Below, one piece after another: positions 46,518 to 58,149 of a stretch of 64,000 nucleotides of DNA. The position numbers and the translations under genes were made by a program. This DNA is from Phellopilus nigrolimitatus (lineage: Eukaryota > Basidiomycota > Agaricomycetes > Hymenochaetales > Hymenochaetaceae): NCBI GenBank assembly GCA_021029095.1, contig JAJOHG010000018.1, forward strand, positions 558,001 through 622,000. The letters are read 5' to 3'. The notes beneath the pieces are model-generated. The model searched no databases and was not told the DNA's origin. It was given only the letters and a program-made list of their open reading frames with translations. The stretch's first letter is position 1; every line of letters starts with the position of its first letter.

Positions 46518-48700
46518 ATGTCTACTTGGCAGGAGCTTGTCGCAGACAAGAAACAGCGTCAGCAGGCTGCGATCCCAAAGGACTGGCTCATCAGGCAGCC
46601 TCCTTCAGATTTGCTTGACGTGACGGGCATCCCTGCTTCTTCTGGTCTTCTCACGGCATTTGAGCTTGAAGTCACTGAAACGGTCGACGTCGGTATCCTT
46701 CTTGCGAAACTTGCCACTAGCGAGTGGTCTTCAGTCAATGTCACTCGAGCGTACTACAAGCGCGCGATCATCGCTCACCAGGTCGTAAGTTATACCTAAT
46801 GTGCTGATCTGCATCTCGAGAGCTGGGCAATGACTCGGATATCATTTACAGACAAACTGTCTAACAGAGATCTTTGTCGAGCGAGCGCTGTCGCGAGCCG
46901 CAGAGTGCGATGCCTATCTCAAGACGAATGGGAAGCCCATGGGCGCGTTGCATGGCTTACCGATTTCACTTAAAGATCAGTTTAGCATGAAGGATCTTGA
47001 GACAACGATAGGTGCATGGTTCCTCTTACCCAACCCAAAACATCGCGTTACTCATTGAATGACGTTGAATGATGCAGGGTTCGTCTATGGGATTGGAAAC
47101 CTCGCAAAGTCGGACGCAACGCTTGTAAAAATTCTTTATGAGGCTGGGGCGGTGCCTTTTGTCCGTACGAATGTACCGCAGACGCTGATGGTGAACATTG
47201 CAAACATCAACTTCATTCTGATTGAAAGCTCATGTGTCTTGTTTATGCAGTGGACAGAGACCTTCAACAATGTTTTCGGGCGCACTGTCAACCCTTTCAA
47301 TCGCAATCTAACATCTGGCGGGTCTTCTGGTGGTGAGGGAGCACTAGTTGGTATGAAAGGAAGTCCCATTGGCGTAGGGACTGATATTGCGGGGTAAGTC
47401 GGTCGATCTTCCAGTGTCTTAGTGTATCCAAACGATCGACGTGTCGTTCTCGTAGCTCCATCCGCGTTCCAAGCGCGTTTAATGGACTCTACAGCCTGCG
47501 CCCTTCATCTCATCGTCTTCCCTTCGAGGGCCTTGTCGGTACGCTGGAAGGATGGGACTCCGTACCGGGTGTGCTTGGTCCGATGTCGAACTCGCTGTCG
47601 GGTGTCAAGGCGTTTACGAAGGCCGTTATTGACCTCAAGCCATGGAACAGGGATCCTGCCGTTATACGAAAGGATTGGGACGAAGATGCGTACAGGCTGA
47701 AAGATCACGGGCGTGGAAAGGATTTATGCTTCGCGATTATGTGGGATAACGGCTGTACGCTTCCCCATCCACCAATTCGACGTGCGATGGAGGAGACAAA
47801 ACAAGCATTGATGGCAAGTGGATTTAAAGGTGCGATCCTTCACTCTCTTCTAGTTCCTAAACCGAGTGTCATAATGGTGTACTCATTTCGTTTCTCAGTG
47901 ATTGATTGGCCCAGTTTTAACTACGGCGAACTCTGTACCTCTCTGGTTCGCTTTCCTGTCTACTTATTTTATTAGCTTTTTGGAAAAGCATTTACTGACT
48001 TGCTCGTCTTTGTTATAGCTAAAAATGTGGGCAGGCGGCGTATCAGAAGACTTCGCCGCCTGGGCGGCAAAGTCAGGAGAACCTCTGCTGAAAACGCTGG
48101 CACCCGAGGGTGTGTCCGTAGGCTTTGAGTGGCTCCCGCCTGGTGAAAAAATGTCCGTGTACGAGTCGTGGCAGCTTCAGAAAACGAAGTCCGGGCTGCG
48201 TAAGGAGCATTTGGACTTATGGGAATCGACGGCGTCCCTTACGGGTACAGGAAGGCCGGTAGATGCGATAATTACCCCCGTCGCGGCTTATGCGTCGGTG
48301 CCGCATGGAAGGAACATGTACGTCCAAACTGCATAAGATATTTAACTAGCTGGGATGAACACTTAATTGTTCACAAAAAGTGATACCAATTACACGATGA
48401 TATGGAATGCGCTGGATTACACAACAAGCACATTTCCGGTGTCGACGGTCGATCCGGCAGTGGACGTCAAGCAGACTCGCGACAGGTTTTTGAACGATGT
48501 CGACGAGTTCGTCTACAACCTATGTACATACGTCCACTTCGAACTTTTCTCTCATGATTATACTGAACTTTCTTCGTGTAGACGACCCGAGTGTCTGGAG
48601 GAATGCTCCGATCGCTCTGCAACTTGTTGGACGATCGCTGGAAGAAGAGGCTGTCATCGGCATGACCGAAATTGTAGCTGCCGCCTTGAAGAAGACATGA
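46518..48700 (+). CDS. amidase-signature enzyme (acetamidase/FAAH-like)
   Basis: Nine exons (46518-46784, 46852-47011, 47078-47190, 47251-47393, 47456-47829, 47899-47945, 48019-48317, 48381-48523, 48582-48700) join in phase and encode 554 aa. The amidase-signature triad is complete: Lys130 in SLKDQF, Ser205 in GGSSGGEGAL, Ser229 in TDIAGSIR. The spacings of 75 and 24 residues equal those of mammalian FAAH. The C-terminal VGRSLEEEAVIGM block is also typical. Members hydrolyse small amides or fatty-acid amides. Fungal relatives of this length are often called acetamidases. No membrane anchor is obvious, so it is probably cytosolic. It appears intact and likely functional. Confidence 0.88.
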
Positions 48701-50096
48701 GAATTGGGCTGAGCGTCGACTGAAAATGTACGAATAGTGAGTGGAATTTTATCAATGCAGCATGGAAGTTTCATATGTACAAATACAAGATGAATGTTTG
48801 GATTTGGATTCCGAAATATACTCGCGATAGTTATGTCCTATACGCTTTCCTCCTTGCGAAGCAGTGACAGGAAGCCCTAGCAGACACGTATTGTATGAGG
48901 GTAGTCACTGAAAGACGAACCTAGACTTTGCATTTGAAATGCTGCGAGCACTATCATCAAGATTGCTAATTTAGAGTGAATGGAAGGAGAGCTGTTGCCA
49001 GGGTCCGAAACCACAGGAGACTGTGATGGAGGGTGGAGAAGCGTCACAATGGCTGCGGTACTGCACAAGATCAAATTTGAACTTGAGCTGCGCGAAGAGG
49101 AAACATTGAGGATCACCGGAAGTACAGGTGAATACGAGAGATGGTTAGATAAGACTGCGAGCCCGGAGTCAGAAAACAATGTGCTAATGCGGATCAAGAT
49201 ATTATCAAGGTTCAAACTAATGACTCAGAGACTTTGCACTGCGTCTCTGGGACAACAACTTTCACAATCTTGATCACATATAGCTCCATCATTTGCGTTC
49301 GATAGTAGAAGAAGATTTGAACTTTAGATGATGAAACAAGGAATGATACCTTGACAAAACAAAAATAGCCATCCATCTTTTCAAATTTACATCGATAGAA
49401 TAAAATAAGCCGTACATGTACATAGAAAAGCGCGTTATCGAGCTGAGAGTGATGAATATCTTTAGGGCCGGTAATCTCGTGTCTGCCGGGTCACGCGTCC
49501 TCGCTTATCATCTCACGTGCACTTTATTTTCCAGTTCTCGACGACAGGTCGTAAACCAAAAACCTTTGCTCTCGTCTCTGTCGTCCTGCTGATAGGTCTC
49601 TGTATACTGCGTCAACCGCGGCATAACTGCGTGGTCAAATAAATTGTCGGCGCAGATTTAATATACGCAGTTCTTGCTGATGGCGCAGGCACATCTTGCA
49701 ACAATGGGAACGACACGCTGCGTTCACAATACCCGCCTTGTTCTGCAGCGAGTGACAATCATGCTGCACGCATGTATCCATAGGCGCAGCTGGCTGCGGT
49801 CGGAGGTCGGTGCTCAATCTGATGTGACTAGCGAAGAGTGGAATCTTAGCGGCTTTTTAGAGCTTGCACTGACTCGGAGTGAACCCTTCGCAGCATTCGA
49901 AGCACACCGCAGGTTCTCAACCGCATTTCACTTCGACTGCGAGGGGAGCTCCTAAGAATGCCTATAGCTGCGATCAAACCTTTCACGAAAAGCAAAGTCC
50001 TGGTTTTCAGTACTTAAGGACACCCGTACGTCTCTTGCTACCTCATCCTTCCATCCCATCCACTTCAGACATTATTCACTTTTACTCATACACAAC
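48701..50096. other. intergenic, no gene supported
   Basis: Between the amidase and Argonaute genes. A minus-strand frame (49215-48877) ends with a hydrophobic stretch and a plus-strand frame (48980-49273) overlaps it. Neither has a recognisable motif, so they are not called. Confidence 0.5.
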
Positions 50097-53084
50097 ATGG
50101 ACAACTCTAAAGGAAACGGCATTGGACGAGGTGATCGCGGCCAACATGGTCGAGGCATGCCTCCGAGTCACCGAGGTGGCCCTCCTATGGCTCGTGGGGG
50201 CCATGGCGACTTGCCCTCGAGATCCTCCGGGCTACACTCTTCTTCGGGCGACCCCCGCGACAGCGGTGGAGAACTCGGCTTCGGCTCTGGAGCCGTACAG
50301 GTCTATGCCCCCAACACGCCCGCGCAGGCCGACGCGCGGCTTTCGGACAGGGAGCAGGACGCACTCGTCTCTCGCTTCCAAGCGCTGTCTGCCTCAGACC
50401 CCGATCACGTCGTGCGTCCAGGATTTGGGAAGCGCGGCGCCGCGATTGCTGTTCGCGCAAACTTCTTTGCGCTCAAGTATCCGAAGGACGTCGTTTTGTA
50501 CGACTACCCAGTCGTGATCGCTCCCGATGTGGTCTCCTTGACTGTTCGCAAGCGTGTATTCGAGCTCCTGGAATCCACGTTGGAGGTTGCGCCGTACCTC
50601 CACGAGATAGCGCACGACTGGACGCAGAGGCTGGTGTCGAGAAGCCGCCTTCCTGCAGACTTCTCTGCGACAGTCTCAGAAGGACCTGAGAGGGTTTATA
50701 CGGTCAAGGTCCTCGAGCCCAAGGAACTGAGGACTGCAGATTTGGATCGGTAAGCGTTCATATTCGCAACTAGATACGCGACTGACCTTATTTGAAAATG
50801 AATGTTTCTAGCTACTTGCGAGGCGAGGATGCAGACTATAATCCTCTCCCAATCATCTCTGCTTTTAACCTCGTCACGACCGCACACGCGTCGCACACGG
50901 GCGTGCCAGACAAGAAAGGTTACTTGTTTCCCCCTTCAGTTTTGGGCGAATCGCCGCTCGCTCTCAGTGCGGGTCTCGAGGCATGGAAAGGGTTCTTCGC
51001 TACCGTGCGCCCTGCATACGGGAACCTGATGGTCAACGTGAACGTCTGCATGGGCGCCTTTTACGTCCCGAACGTGCGCCTCAGCGATGCGATGATCAAA
51101 TATCAACAGACGTCGTACGGGGCAAGCAACCCCCAGAGCTTTTACCGTCGCGTGAGGGTCACGACGAAGCACCTAGGATACCGCAGGAAGAGCGGGATTA
51201 AGGCTTTCGGAAGCCAGTCGGCGAGGAAGACGGTCTTCCAGTGCGACGAACTGGGTGGGATGGTCAGCGTGGAACAGTACTTTCAACGAAGTAAGCCCAA
51301 CTAGCATGTGTGATTGACTTGACCTTAAACACTCACGGCAATGTACAGAATTCAATATTCGCCTCCAACATGCGGATGACTTGCCCGTGGTCAATGTGGG
51401 AAACAAGGCTAAGGATACCTTTGTTCCCGCCGAGCTCTGCGAGATCGAGCCGGGCCAGCCATACGCAGGTATGCTCTCCGAGCGCGAAATTCTGGAAATG
51501 GAAAAGTACACGGCAGTGCCGCCGTTCGTCAGTGCCAAAACGATCGCCGAGCAGGGACTTGAAGTACTGGGTCTGCGCTCGGGCGCACCGCCTATACAGG
51601 GATTCGGGGTCAAATTCTCCCTCGACATGGCGGTCGTCCCTGCGCGCCTTCTCAGCCCGCCCAAAGTTATCTACTCGTCGGACTCTCTCACCGTCGCCAA
51701 CGGATCTTGGAACACCCGCAACGTGCGCTTCCACCGGCCCGCGCAGCTCACTCGCGCCGCCATTCTCGTCCTTGCGGACGGCGGACGCGAGGACTTCAGG
51801 GATTCCTCGGACTCGGCGTTGCGCAGTGTCGTGACGCGGTTCCTGGCCACATGCCGAGCGAGTGGGATGCAGGTCGACGACGCGCTCCCGCCGCTGCTCT
51901 TCGTCCGGCTCCCGCAAGCGAACCCACGCGACCCACTGCGTACCGCGGCTATTGACGCGATCGAGAATGAGATTAAGACGCTCCCTGGTCGCCCGAATAT
52001 CATGCTCGTCTTCGTATCCAACAGTGGGATCTACCCGGGTCTGAAGAAGCTATGCGACTCCAAGCTCGGGATCGCGACCGTCTGCATGCAGATGGCGAAT
52101 GTTAGGGAAGAGAGAGGTCAGGATCGATACCTCTCGAGTATCGCGCTCAAAATCAACACAAAGCTTGGCGGCGTCAACCACCAACTCGACGCCAGCTCCA
52201 TGCGCTGGCTAAAAAACACGATGCTCGTCGGAATGGACTTGACACGCCCTGGTGTTGGCTGCGTAAAGGGGACGCCATCGATTACTGCTGTCGTAGCGAG
52301 CTGTGATGAGGAATTCATGCACTATCCCGCGAGTCTTGGCTTCCAAGAACAAGGAAAAGAGGTGAGTGATATCTTTTTGATTTTTTATCGCTACGTTCTG
52401 ACAGATTTATCAAAACAGATGATTACCGGGGTCAAGCAAATGATGACCGAGCGCCTGAGTGAATATTTGAAGCACATGAAGACCCTTCCCGAGCGCGTCG
52501 TCGTGTTCCGCGGCGGAGTCTCCGACGGCCAATTCAAACACGTACTCGCCCACGAGCTCCCGGAGATCAAAGCAGCGTTTCGCTCTTTCAAGGGCTACAG
52601 TCCCAAGCTCACCATCGCGATCTGCGGGAAGCGGCACCGTACGCGCTTCTACCCGATGAGGCCCGAGCAGGCGGACAAGACCTCGAACACGAAGGCCGGA
52701 ACGCTCGTCGACCGGGGCGTCACTGCGGTGTATAACTTCGATTTCTTCCTGCAGGCGCACGCGGGGCAGCAAGGCACGGTGCGCGCGACGCACTATACGG
52801 TGATATTCGACGAGAACCGGTTCTCCGCGGACGATATCCAGCAGGGCGCGCACGATGCGAGCTACCTGTGGGCGCCCACGACGAAGAGCGTGCGGCTGGT
52901 TCCACCGGCATACGCAGCGGAACGGGCGCGCCAGCGTGCGCGGCTGTACCTGCATGAGATCCTTCCGCCTCCCCCGGGCAGCAGGGAGAGCGCCATGGAC
53001 GAAGCGCAGATCCTGCGCAGGGCGAAAGAGCTGTGGGGCACGGGTGTCCACGAGAATCTTCGGGGCTCCATGTTCTACTTGTGA
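50097..53084 (+). CDS. Argonaute-family protein with degenerate slicer site
   Basis: Four exons (50097-50749, 50812-51290, 51349-52361, 52419-53084) join in phase and encode 936 aa. The N terminus is Gly/Arg-rich (RGG type). The ArgoN domain spans about 80-220 and linker plus PAZ about 240-420 (YFQRKFNI follows it), then Mid and PIWI. Near the 3' end are FFLQAHAGQQGT and HYTVIFDEN, and the protein ends in MFYL like other Argonautes. Argonautes bind small RNAs and silence complementary RNA. In the PIWI catalytic tetrad, Asp674 (VGMDLTRP) and a Glu at about 715 are present. The second Asp is Gly747 (FRGGVSDGQF) and the His position is Glu883 (AYAAERARQ). It can probably bind guides but not cut. 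No Dicer or RdRP gene lies in the window. Confidence 0.9.
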
Positions 53085-53099
53085 GCTGCGACAAGGGAA

Positions 53100-56000
53100 A
53101 TAGTAAGAATTTGATTAAGAATGTGTTACGTCTGTGTATATTGAAATCTGATAGCGTGGTACATGAGACTGTCTGTCATTGTGTACAATTAGTTTTAGTG
53201 AATTAGAAATTGAAGATTGAATGTTAGTGTCCTTATTCAACGCTCTTCCTGAACCATCCGCGATTGCGGCTACTCAAGCTCATTTGAGTTGACTAAGTTC
53301 TACCTTTTTCTGCCCTACAGTTTTCCTGTGTCCTCGGACTTCGACGGCGACCAGTGATACCTGTTTGTTTATTCTCTGGTCAAGTTTGAGGCGGGCTATA
53401 CCGAGAAAGCCTTCGTCTTGCTCAATACATTATTAAGTCCGTGTTTTTTCCTCATTCCGGTTTCTCAAATATTTATGAATCAAGTCGACTATAGCTATCT
53501 CTTCTCAAGCAGAGCAGGCTATAACGGAATGTAGATTCAACTCTCATTTCCGCGTTCGTACATGTACCCAATCGAAGCAAACGACTAGGCATTGAGCTCT
53601 CAGATCTCAACGCTCGGATTGCGGGACCGCTCCTGAAAGAAAGCTCGTCTTTACCGTCTTTCTCTTGAGTTGCATTTGCCATTGAAAGGCTCTGTATCCC
53701 CACGCTTTGGCGAGCTTCCGGACAGCGCCACACGATGACATCATGCACCAATCATACTCATCATTGGATACGCATTCGACGGTACTTTCTCCTGCTCTCT
53801 TACCTAGCACAAATCTCATTTCACTTCGTGCGCCGTCCACATACTATCGCGTTATCGTCGACCTTTCCATGGATATCGGGCAGGATGACGCTCCAAACGT
53901 CCGTAGGTACATTATCGGCATCAACTAGGAGGTATTGTAAGTCAGACCTTCCTATTTCCTCACGGTTACAAAAATGCGCTTGTCTGGAAAACAAAATTAC
54001 ATGTAGATTGCGGTGCACAGGCACGAATACCGCGTTTCTATTGCATCAATGTTAATCAAGCTTCACGGTCTAATTATACGTATGAGTCTGTACAACGAGG
54101 ATTCAGGCGTGGTTGATTGACGGCGTGATGTACTATTTTTTCATATCCGGTAATCTCTCTATTCTGTCCTGTCTAGAACCATATTACACTCGTCTCGAAT
54201 CGAACAACTGAGGGAAATACACATGCACTCGTCCTTCCAGATTCCTGCGCAACGATGCTATCCATGTTTCTGCGGTCTCTATTGACTGCTCTTTATAAAA
54301 CAAGCGAAATGGTGAAGCTATGCGCAACAATCTGATTTACAGTTCTCGTTTGCTAGTGCGTAGACATCGGTAATTCTTGAGCCGGTTTTTAGGATTGCCG
54401 ACGTTCATCATCCAGACCTTGATCGACTGGTATGATGTATCACATAAATTTTCGTCGCAAATGCGCCATTGACTCGTATCGGTTTGCCTCATCTCACCGA
54501 CTCACGGGTATAAGATGTCTACGAGGCTAACCCAACTTACATCCCCGAAGTGACCCTAATCTTCGTTGAAAACTTGACGACAGTGAACGCCTCACAATGC
54601 ATTCAACACGCTCTGACATCGAGCCTATTGATCCAAGCCTAGTACCATTTATCATCTCGGAGATACATACGTTGACGTACGCTGGAGAGGCTGTGTTGAC
54701 TCTCTTGGTCTATGACACGAGTAAGTCTGGCGTCTTGGCCAGATGCAAATTCCGATGACAAATTAATCACTCAGTCATCACAATGGACAAGGAGGTAAGC
54801 AAAGCTTGACATTCTCATCTCTATATCCTGGCTAATTACAATAACTATAAGATAAAATACTTTTGGGTATGCTCATTTTTGTAATATTAACGCCAGGAAT
54901 AGTGAATTTACTTATGTGGCATGAAGAGTTCTCCGTGCAAATTCGTCAGCTTGATTTACTTTGTGGTAAGTAAGATTTTACAGTTTATTATAAGGGAAAT
55001 AGCTGATCGACCCCTTTAATGAAACGTTGCAGAATCGCTACCTTGGAATTCTCGGTGCCATTTCTGGTATGGCATGTAAGTTGTACTTTTATAGGCGTCT
55101 ATTAAAAACAAGAATGTCCACTGATATTGTCTCTTATACTCAGATGTTATTCTTCATGCAAATGAAACACTGCAAGCATTTTCTGATTATTGCATTGCAA
55201 CTCGTTCAAGCTAACTCTAAAATGTGGACCCATTAATAGGTGTAAGCATCCAGATACTATATTTGGTCTCTGCTGATGATATTGAAAAGGCCTTGGCATT
55301 TTTTGGTTTATAAACCTGTCTAGTGGGTTATTATTCATTCTATAAAGCAACATTTTACTCATTTAGGAGAAGATTGGATGACTATCCTTCTAATTGACTG
55401 TAGCGACATCTCCCTATACATATAATATGCAAGATATTCATCTGCCGCTAATTTCTTACACAGACATTCTTCTGATGCGGGTCCTGGCACTCTACCACCA
55501 GTGTAAGGCACTCCGGATACCACCAGAACATTGCTAAATTTCACAGTCCAACAGACAAGAAACTTGCTACGTGCCTGAGGACTATATTCGGCCTGGAAGC
55601 AGCTTTAATGCTGGGCTTCCTTATATATATCATCATATACGAAGAGAGTAAGCAGAACTACTTTTTGTAGAGCATAGAGTCAACTAAACAATTGTCCCAG
55701 TTTCTGTATGGAGACTTGCAGAAGGTGTAACAGTATGTTTAGTTGAGAGAAGCCCCAAAATTTGGAGTGCATTAGCTTGGTTAGTACTGACATCCTTGTG
55801 CAAATATTTGAACTAATTTGAAAAAAGGACTGTTCCAATTCTGTATGCAATCATCCTAATGGTTTTGGCTCTCTTCAAGGCTGCACAGCACTGGAGGGAG
55901 TCAGCTGGTCTCAGTCAGTTTAACCTTCTTATGGTGCTCATCAAAGATCAGGCAATCTACTTTATTTTGTATGCTTTCTTAATGTACAACCAGCGGTATA

Positions 56001-56400
56001 TGAGCTGATTGGTCTGACAGGGTCATATTCTGCAGTATTATGGGGGTGGTACAATATCAATTTAACATCCGAACTTCTCTTCTGGCTAGTCTCCTTCCTG
56101 TTTTAGTTTACCCCAGACTTTTCTGTGTCATTGGGAATCACCTGCTGGTTCATCTGAAGGAAACTGGAGAGAGGCGAGCCAAGGGAGGGACCAGTTACAG
56201 GATGACGACCATGAGCAGTATGCAGTTCTCCTGAATTTGCGAAGAAAATTTCCAAGGTGATTGCATTTATTTGGGCATTACTTGTATTATGCCCGAGATT
56301 AATCAGTAGTCATGTAGGACATACATATAATTCTGCACTCCTGTCCTATTTTTAATTTACCCTAATTCTTCTATTAAATGTCTTGCATTGAAGTTGCAAC
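53100..56400. repeat. tandem block, copy 1
   Basis: This 3.3-kb segment, from the Argonaute 3' flank to the CCGTA-rich MITE, is repeated about 6.6-6.7 kb downstream at 59815-63120. The similarity covers non-coding parts (for example GCGGCTACTCAAGCTCATTTGAGT at both sites, cited here only in part) and the DUF6533-type gene. It contains about 1.5 kb of non-coding DNA before that gene. Confidence 0.75.
54597..56234 (+). CDS. DUF6533-type multi-span membrane protein, copy 1
   Basis: Twelve small exons (54597-54720, 54775-54794, 54852-54866, 54927-54965, 55033-55075, 55144-55203, 55367-55399, 55464-55502, 55555-55647, 55701-55779, 55828-55968, 56021-56234) join in phase and encode 299 aa. The order of hydrophobic segments and short motifs fits the agaricomycete DUF6533 family: LLVYDT-IITMDKEIKYFW, then SLIYFVNRYLGIL, an IDYILLMRVLALY helix, GLEAALMLGFLIY, VPILYAIILMVLALF, and a charged tail LLVHLKETGERRA. 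About seven membrane spans are expected. These proteins have no known function. The tiny exons make the borders less certain than for other genes, but the frame closes perfectly. Confidence 0.72.
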
Positions 56401-56402
56401 TA

Positions 56403-56846
56403 GGGCTCCGCACCGTACCGTATACGGTTACGACCGTATAGCACAGTCCCGTTTACGGATACGATCCGTACGAACACGGCCCGTATGAAGGTGAACAGTG
56501 CCCACTTACGGTACGGATACGGTCTAAATACGGTACGGCCGTAATCCGTAATTTACGGCCTTGACATCCGTTTTCAAGCAGCTACGGACAACTCACAATG
56601 CAGCAAGTTATTTATTTGAGCTATATTGGCACCTCATAATGTAGTATAACTCACTGCAAGCACCAGATCCTCGAATCTCATGACATATAGCAGGGGCCGT
56701 ATACGGCACTTGAGGTTTCACATCGTTACGGACACTGCCCGTAAATTACGATCCGTATTTTGAAAAATTTGAGGCGCTTACGATACGGTTACGGGACCGT
56801 ATACGGTACGGCCGTAAACCGTAATTACGGTTACGGTGCGGAGCCC
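56403..56846. mobile_element. CCGTA-rich MITE
   Basis: This 444-bp element has near-perfect inverted ends (GGGCTCCGCACCGTA and its complement) and is flanked by TA on both sides. The flank can also be read as a 3-bp ACT or a longer imperfect TTGCAAC duplication. The interior is packed with short CCGTA/TACGG motifs in both orientations, giving many overlapping palindromes such as CCGTATACGG. No coding capacity. It sits in tandem copy 1 of the DUF6533 block and seems absent from copy 2. Confidence 0.78.
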
Positions 56847-56869
56847 TACTTGCAACGTCAAGTCTTGAT

Positions 56870-57260
56870 GACATGTGACAACAAGACCGTCTATCGTCAT
56901 GTATGATTAACTTTAGTGAGATAAAATTTAAAGATTGAACGTCAGTGTCATAGTTCGTCCCGTTCTCCAATCTGTTCAGCCTACGGTTGCGTCCACTCAA
57001 GCTCATTTGAGTCGAATGAGTTCCATGCTTCTTCCTCCAACGGATTACTTGTGTTACTTGTGTCCTCGGGCTTTGACCAGTGATATCTGCTTGTTTGTTC
57101 ACTCTCTAAACGAGCTTGAGGCGCGCTATACCGAGAACCCTCGTCTTGCTCAATAGCATATCCAGCAAGTCCACGGCGTCTTCATTCGTTCTCTTACTTG
57201 CTTTTATGAACGCAGTGTCCTGGGTAATCGCCTCTTTGCAAGCGGAGCAACAGCCTACAT
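56870..57260. repeat. third partial copy of the Argonaute 3' flank block
   Basis: This stretch resembles the Argonaute 3' flank at about 53150-53520 and the left end of copy 2 at 59815-60110. Shared pieces include ACTCAAGCTCATTTGAGT and GCTATACCGAGAA. It is shorter and more diverged than either. Confidence 0.6.
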
Positions 57261-58149
57261 CAGAATGACATAGCCGTAAAGGGGCACTCGCCGCCTAACC
57301 AGGTCGTCTTGATGGAATCAGCGTAGGACTATTGCACGCTGCGGCGGCGGCCCGTGCATCTGTCTCTGCTCCCGCGCCGCGCAGACTATGAACAGAAGCC
57401 GGCGTCCGGCGCACGTCGTGAATACTGCGATCCACAAAAACGAAACAGCCACGCGACTCTCAGAGGGCGGGGCCTGCGCTGAGAAAGAGAGACGGCCAGA
57501 CGTGTACGACGGAGAACGCCAGCATGCAGAGCCGTAGAGTGTTGCTAATGCTAGTACATCAAGTACATCCCGGTCGTAGAAGCCTGGAGGGAGAGGGAGA
57601 GCGCAGGTACTAGGACCCCGATAGCAGGATGCGAGCCGACGAACCGTCTGAGGAGACACGGCGGTTTCAAGCCGCCTGCTTCATCGTGTGCCGCAGGGGC
57701 GAGAGGCGCTTTCGCGCGCCTCCCGCGGCGCGGCGGCCTCATCCAGCTTGTGCTCTGTCGCTGCTGGATGGACAGACAGAGTTGCAGCACGAGTGCGCGC
57801 GCGTTTCAGCGTGATTATCGCAGCCGTCTACGAGGCGCACCGGGGGCTGGCGTGGAACGTGATGGGTGAGGCGGGCAGCCAGCGCGGCTCGGATAACGCC
57901 GTGCGAGGGAAAGGCCGGAGGCCGGTGTCGCGTGTATTTGAGAGCATAGAGGCGGCCTCGTGACCCCGTGAAGAGTGCCACCGAAGCGGGGCCGGTGGAT
58001 AGGCCTTTTCCCGGACAAGTATTAGCGATCGTGTCCATGGCACTGAGTAAAACAGTTTAGATAATACTTAGAAAATGAGCTGAAGACGACCTACCCAGAG
58101 ATAGCAGAGCCATGGTCAGCCGTACGCATTAGCGCCATCTCGATGAACT
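57261..58149. other. GC-rich stretch without a clear gene
   Basis: More GC-rich than its surroundings. Open frames on both strands lack recognisable motifs. It may be further decayed sequence belonging to the ATP-citrate synthase pseudogene or an unrelated insertion. Confidence 0.4.

Noticed and set aside
48877..49273. Overlapping open frames on both strands after the amidase, one with a hydrophobic end
   Set aside because: No motif, no splice logic and no homology I can recognise; the length is compatible with chance.
50097..53084. An RNA-silencing gene cluster around Argonaute
   Set aside because: No Dicer, RdRP or helicase motifs were found on either side; neighbours are an amidase and a membrane-protein gene.
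56403..56846. CCGTA repeats as a CRISPR-like or telomere-type array
   Set aside because: Spacing is irregular, motifs occur in both orientations, and the whole is bounded by inverted repeats and TA, which fits a MITE.
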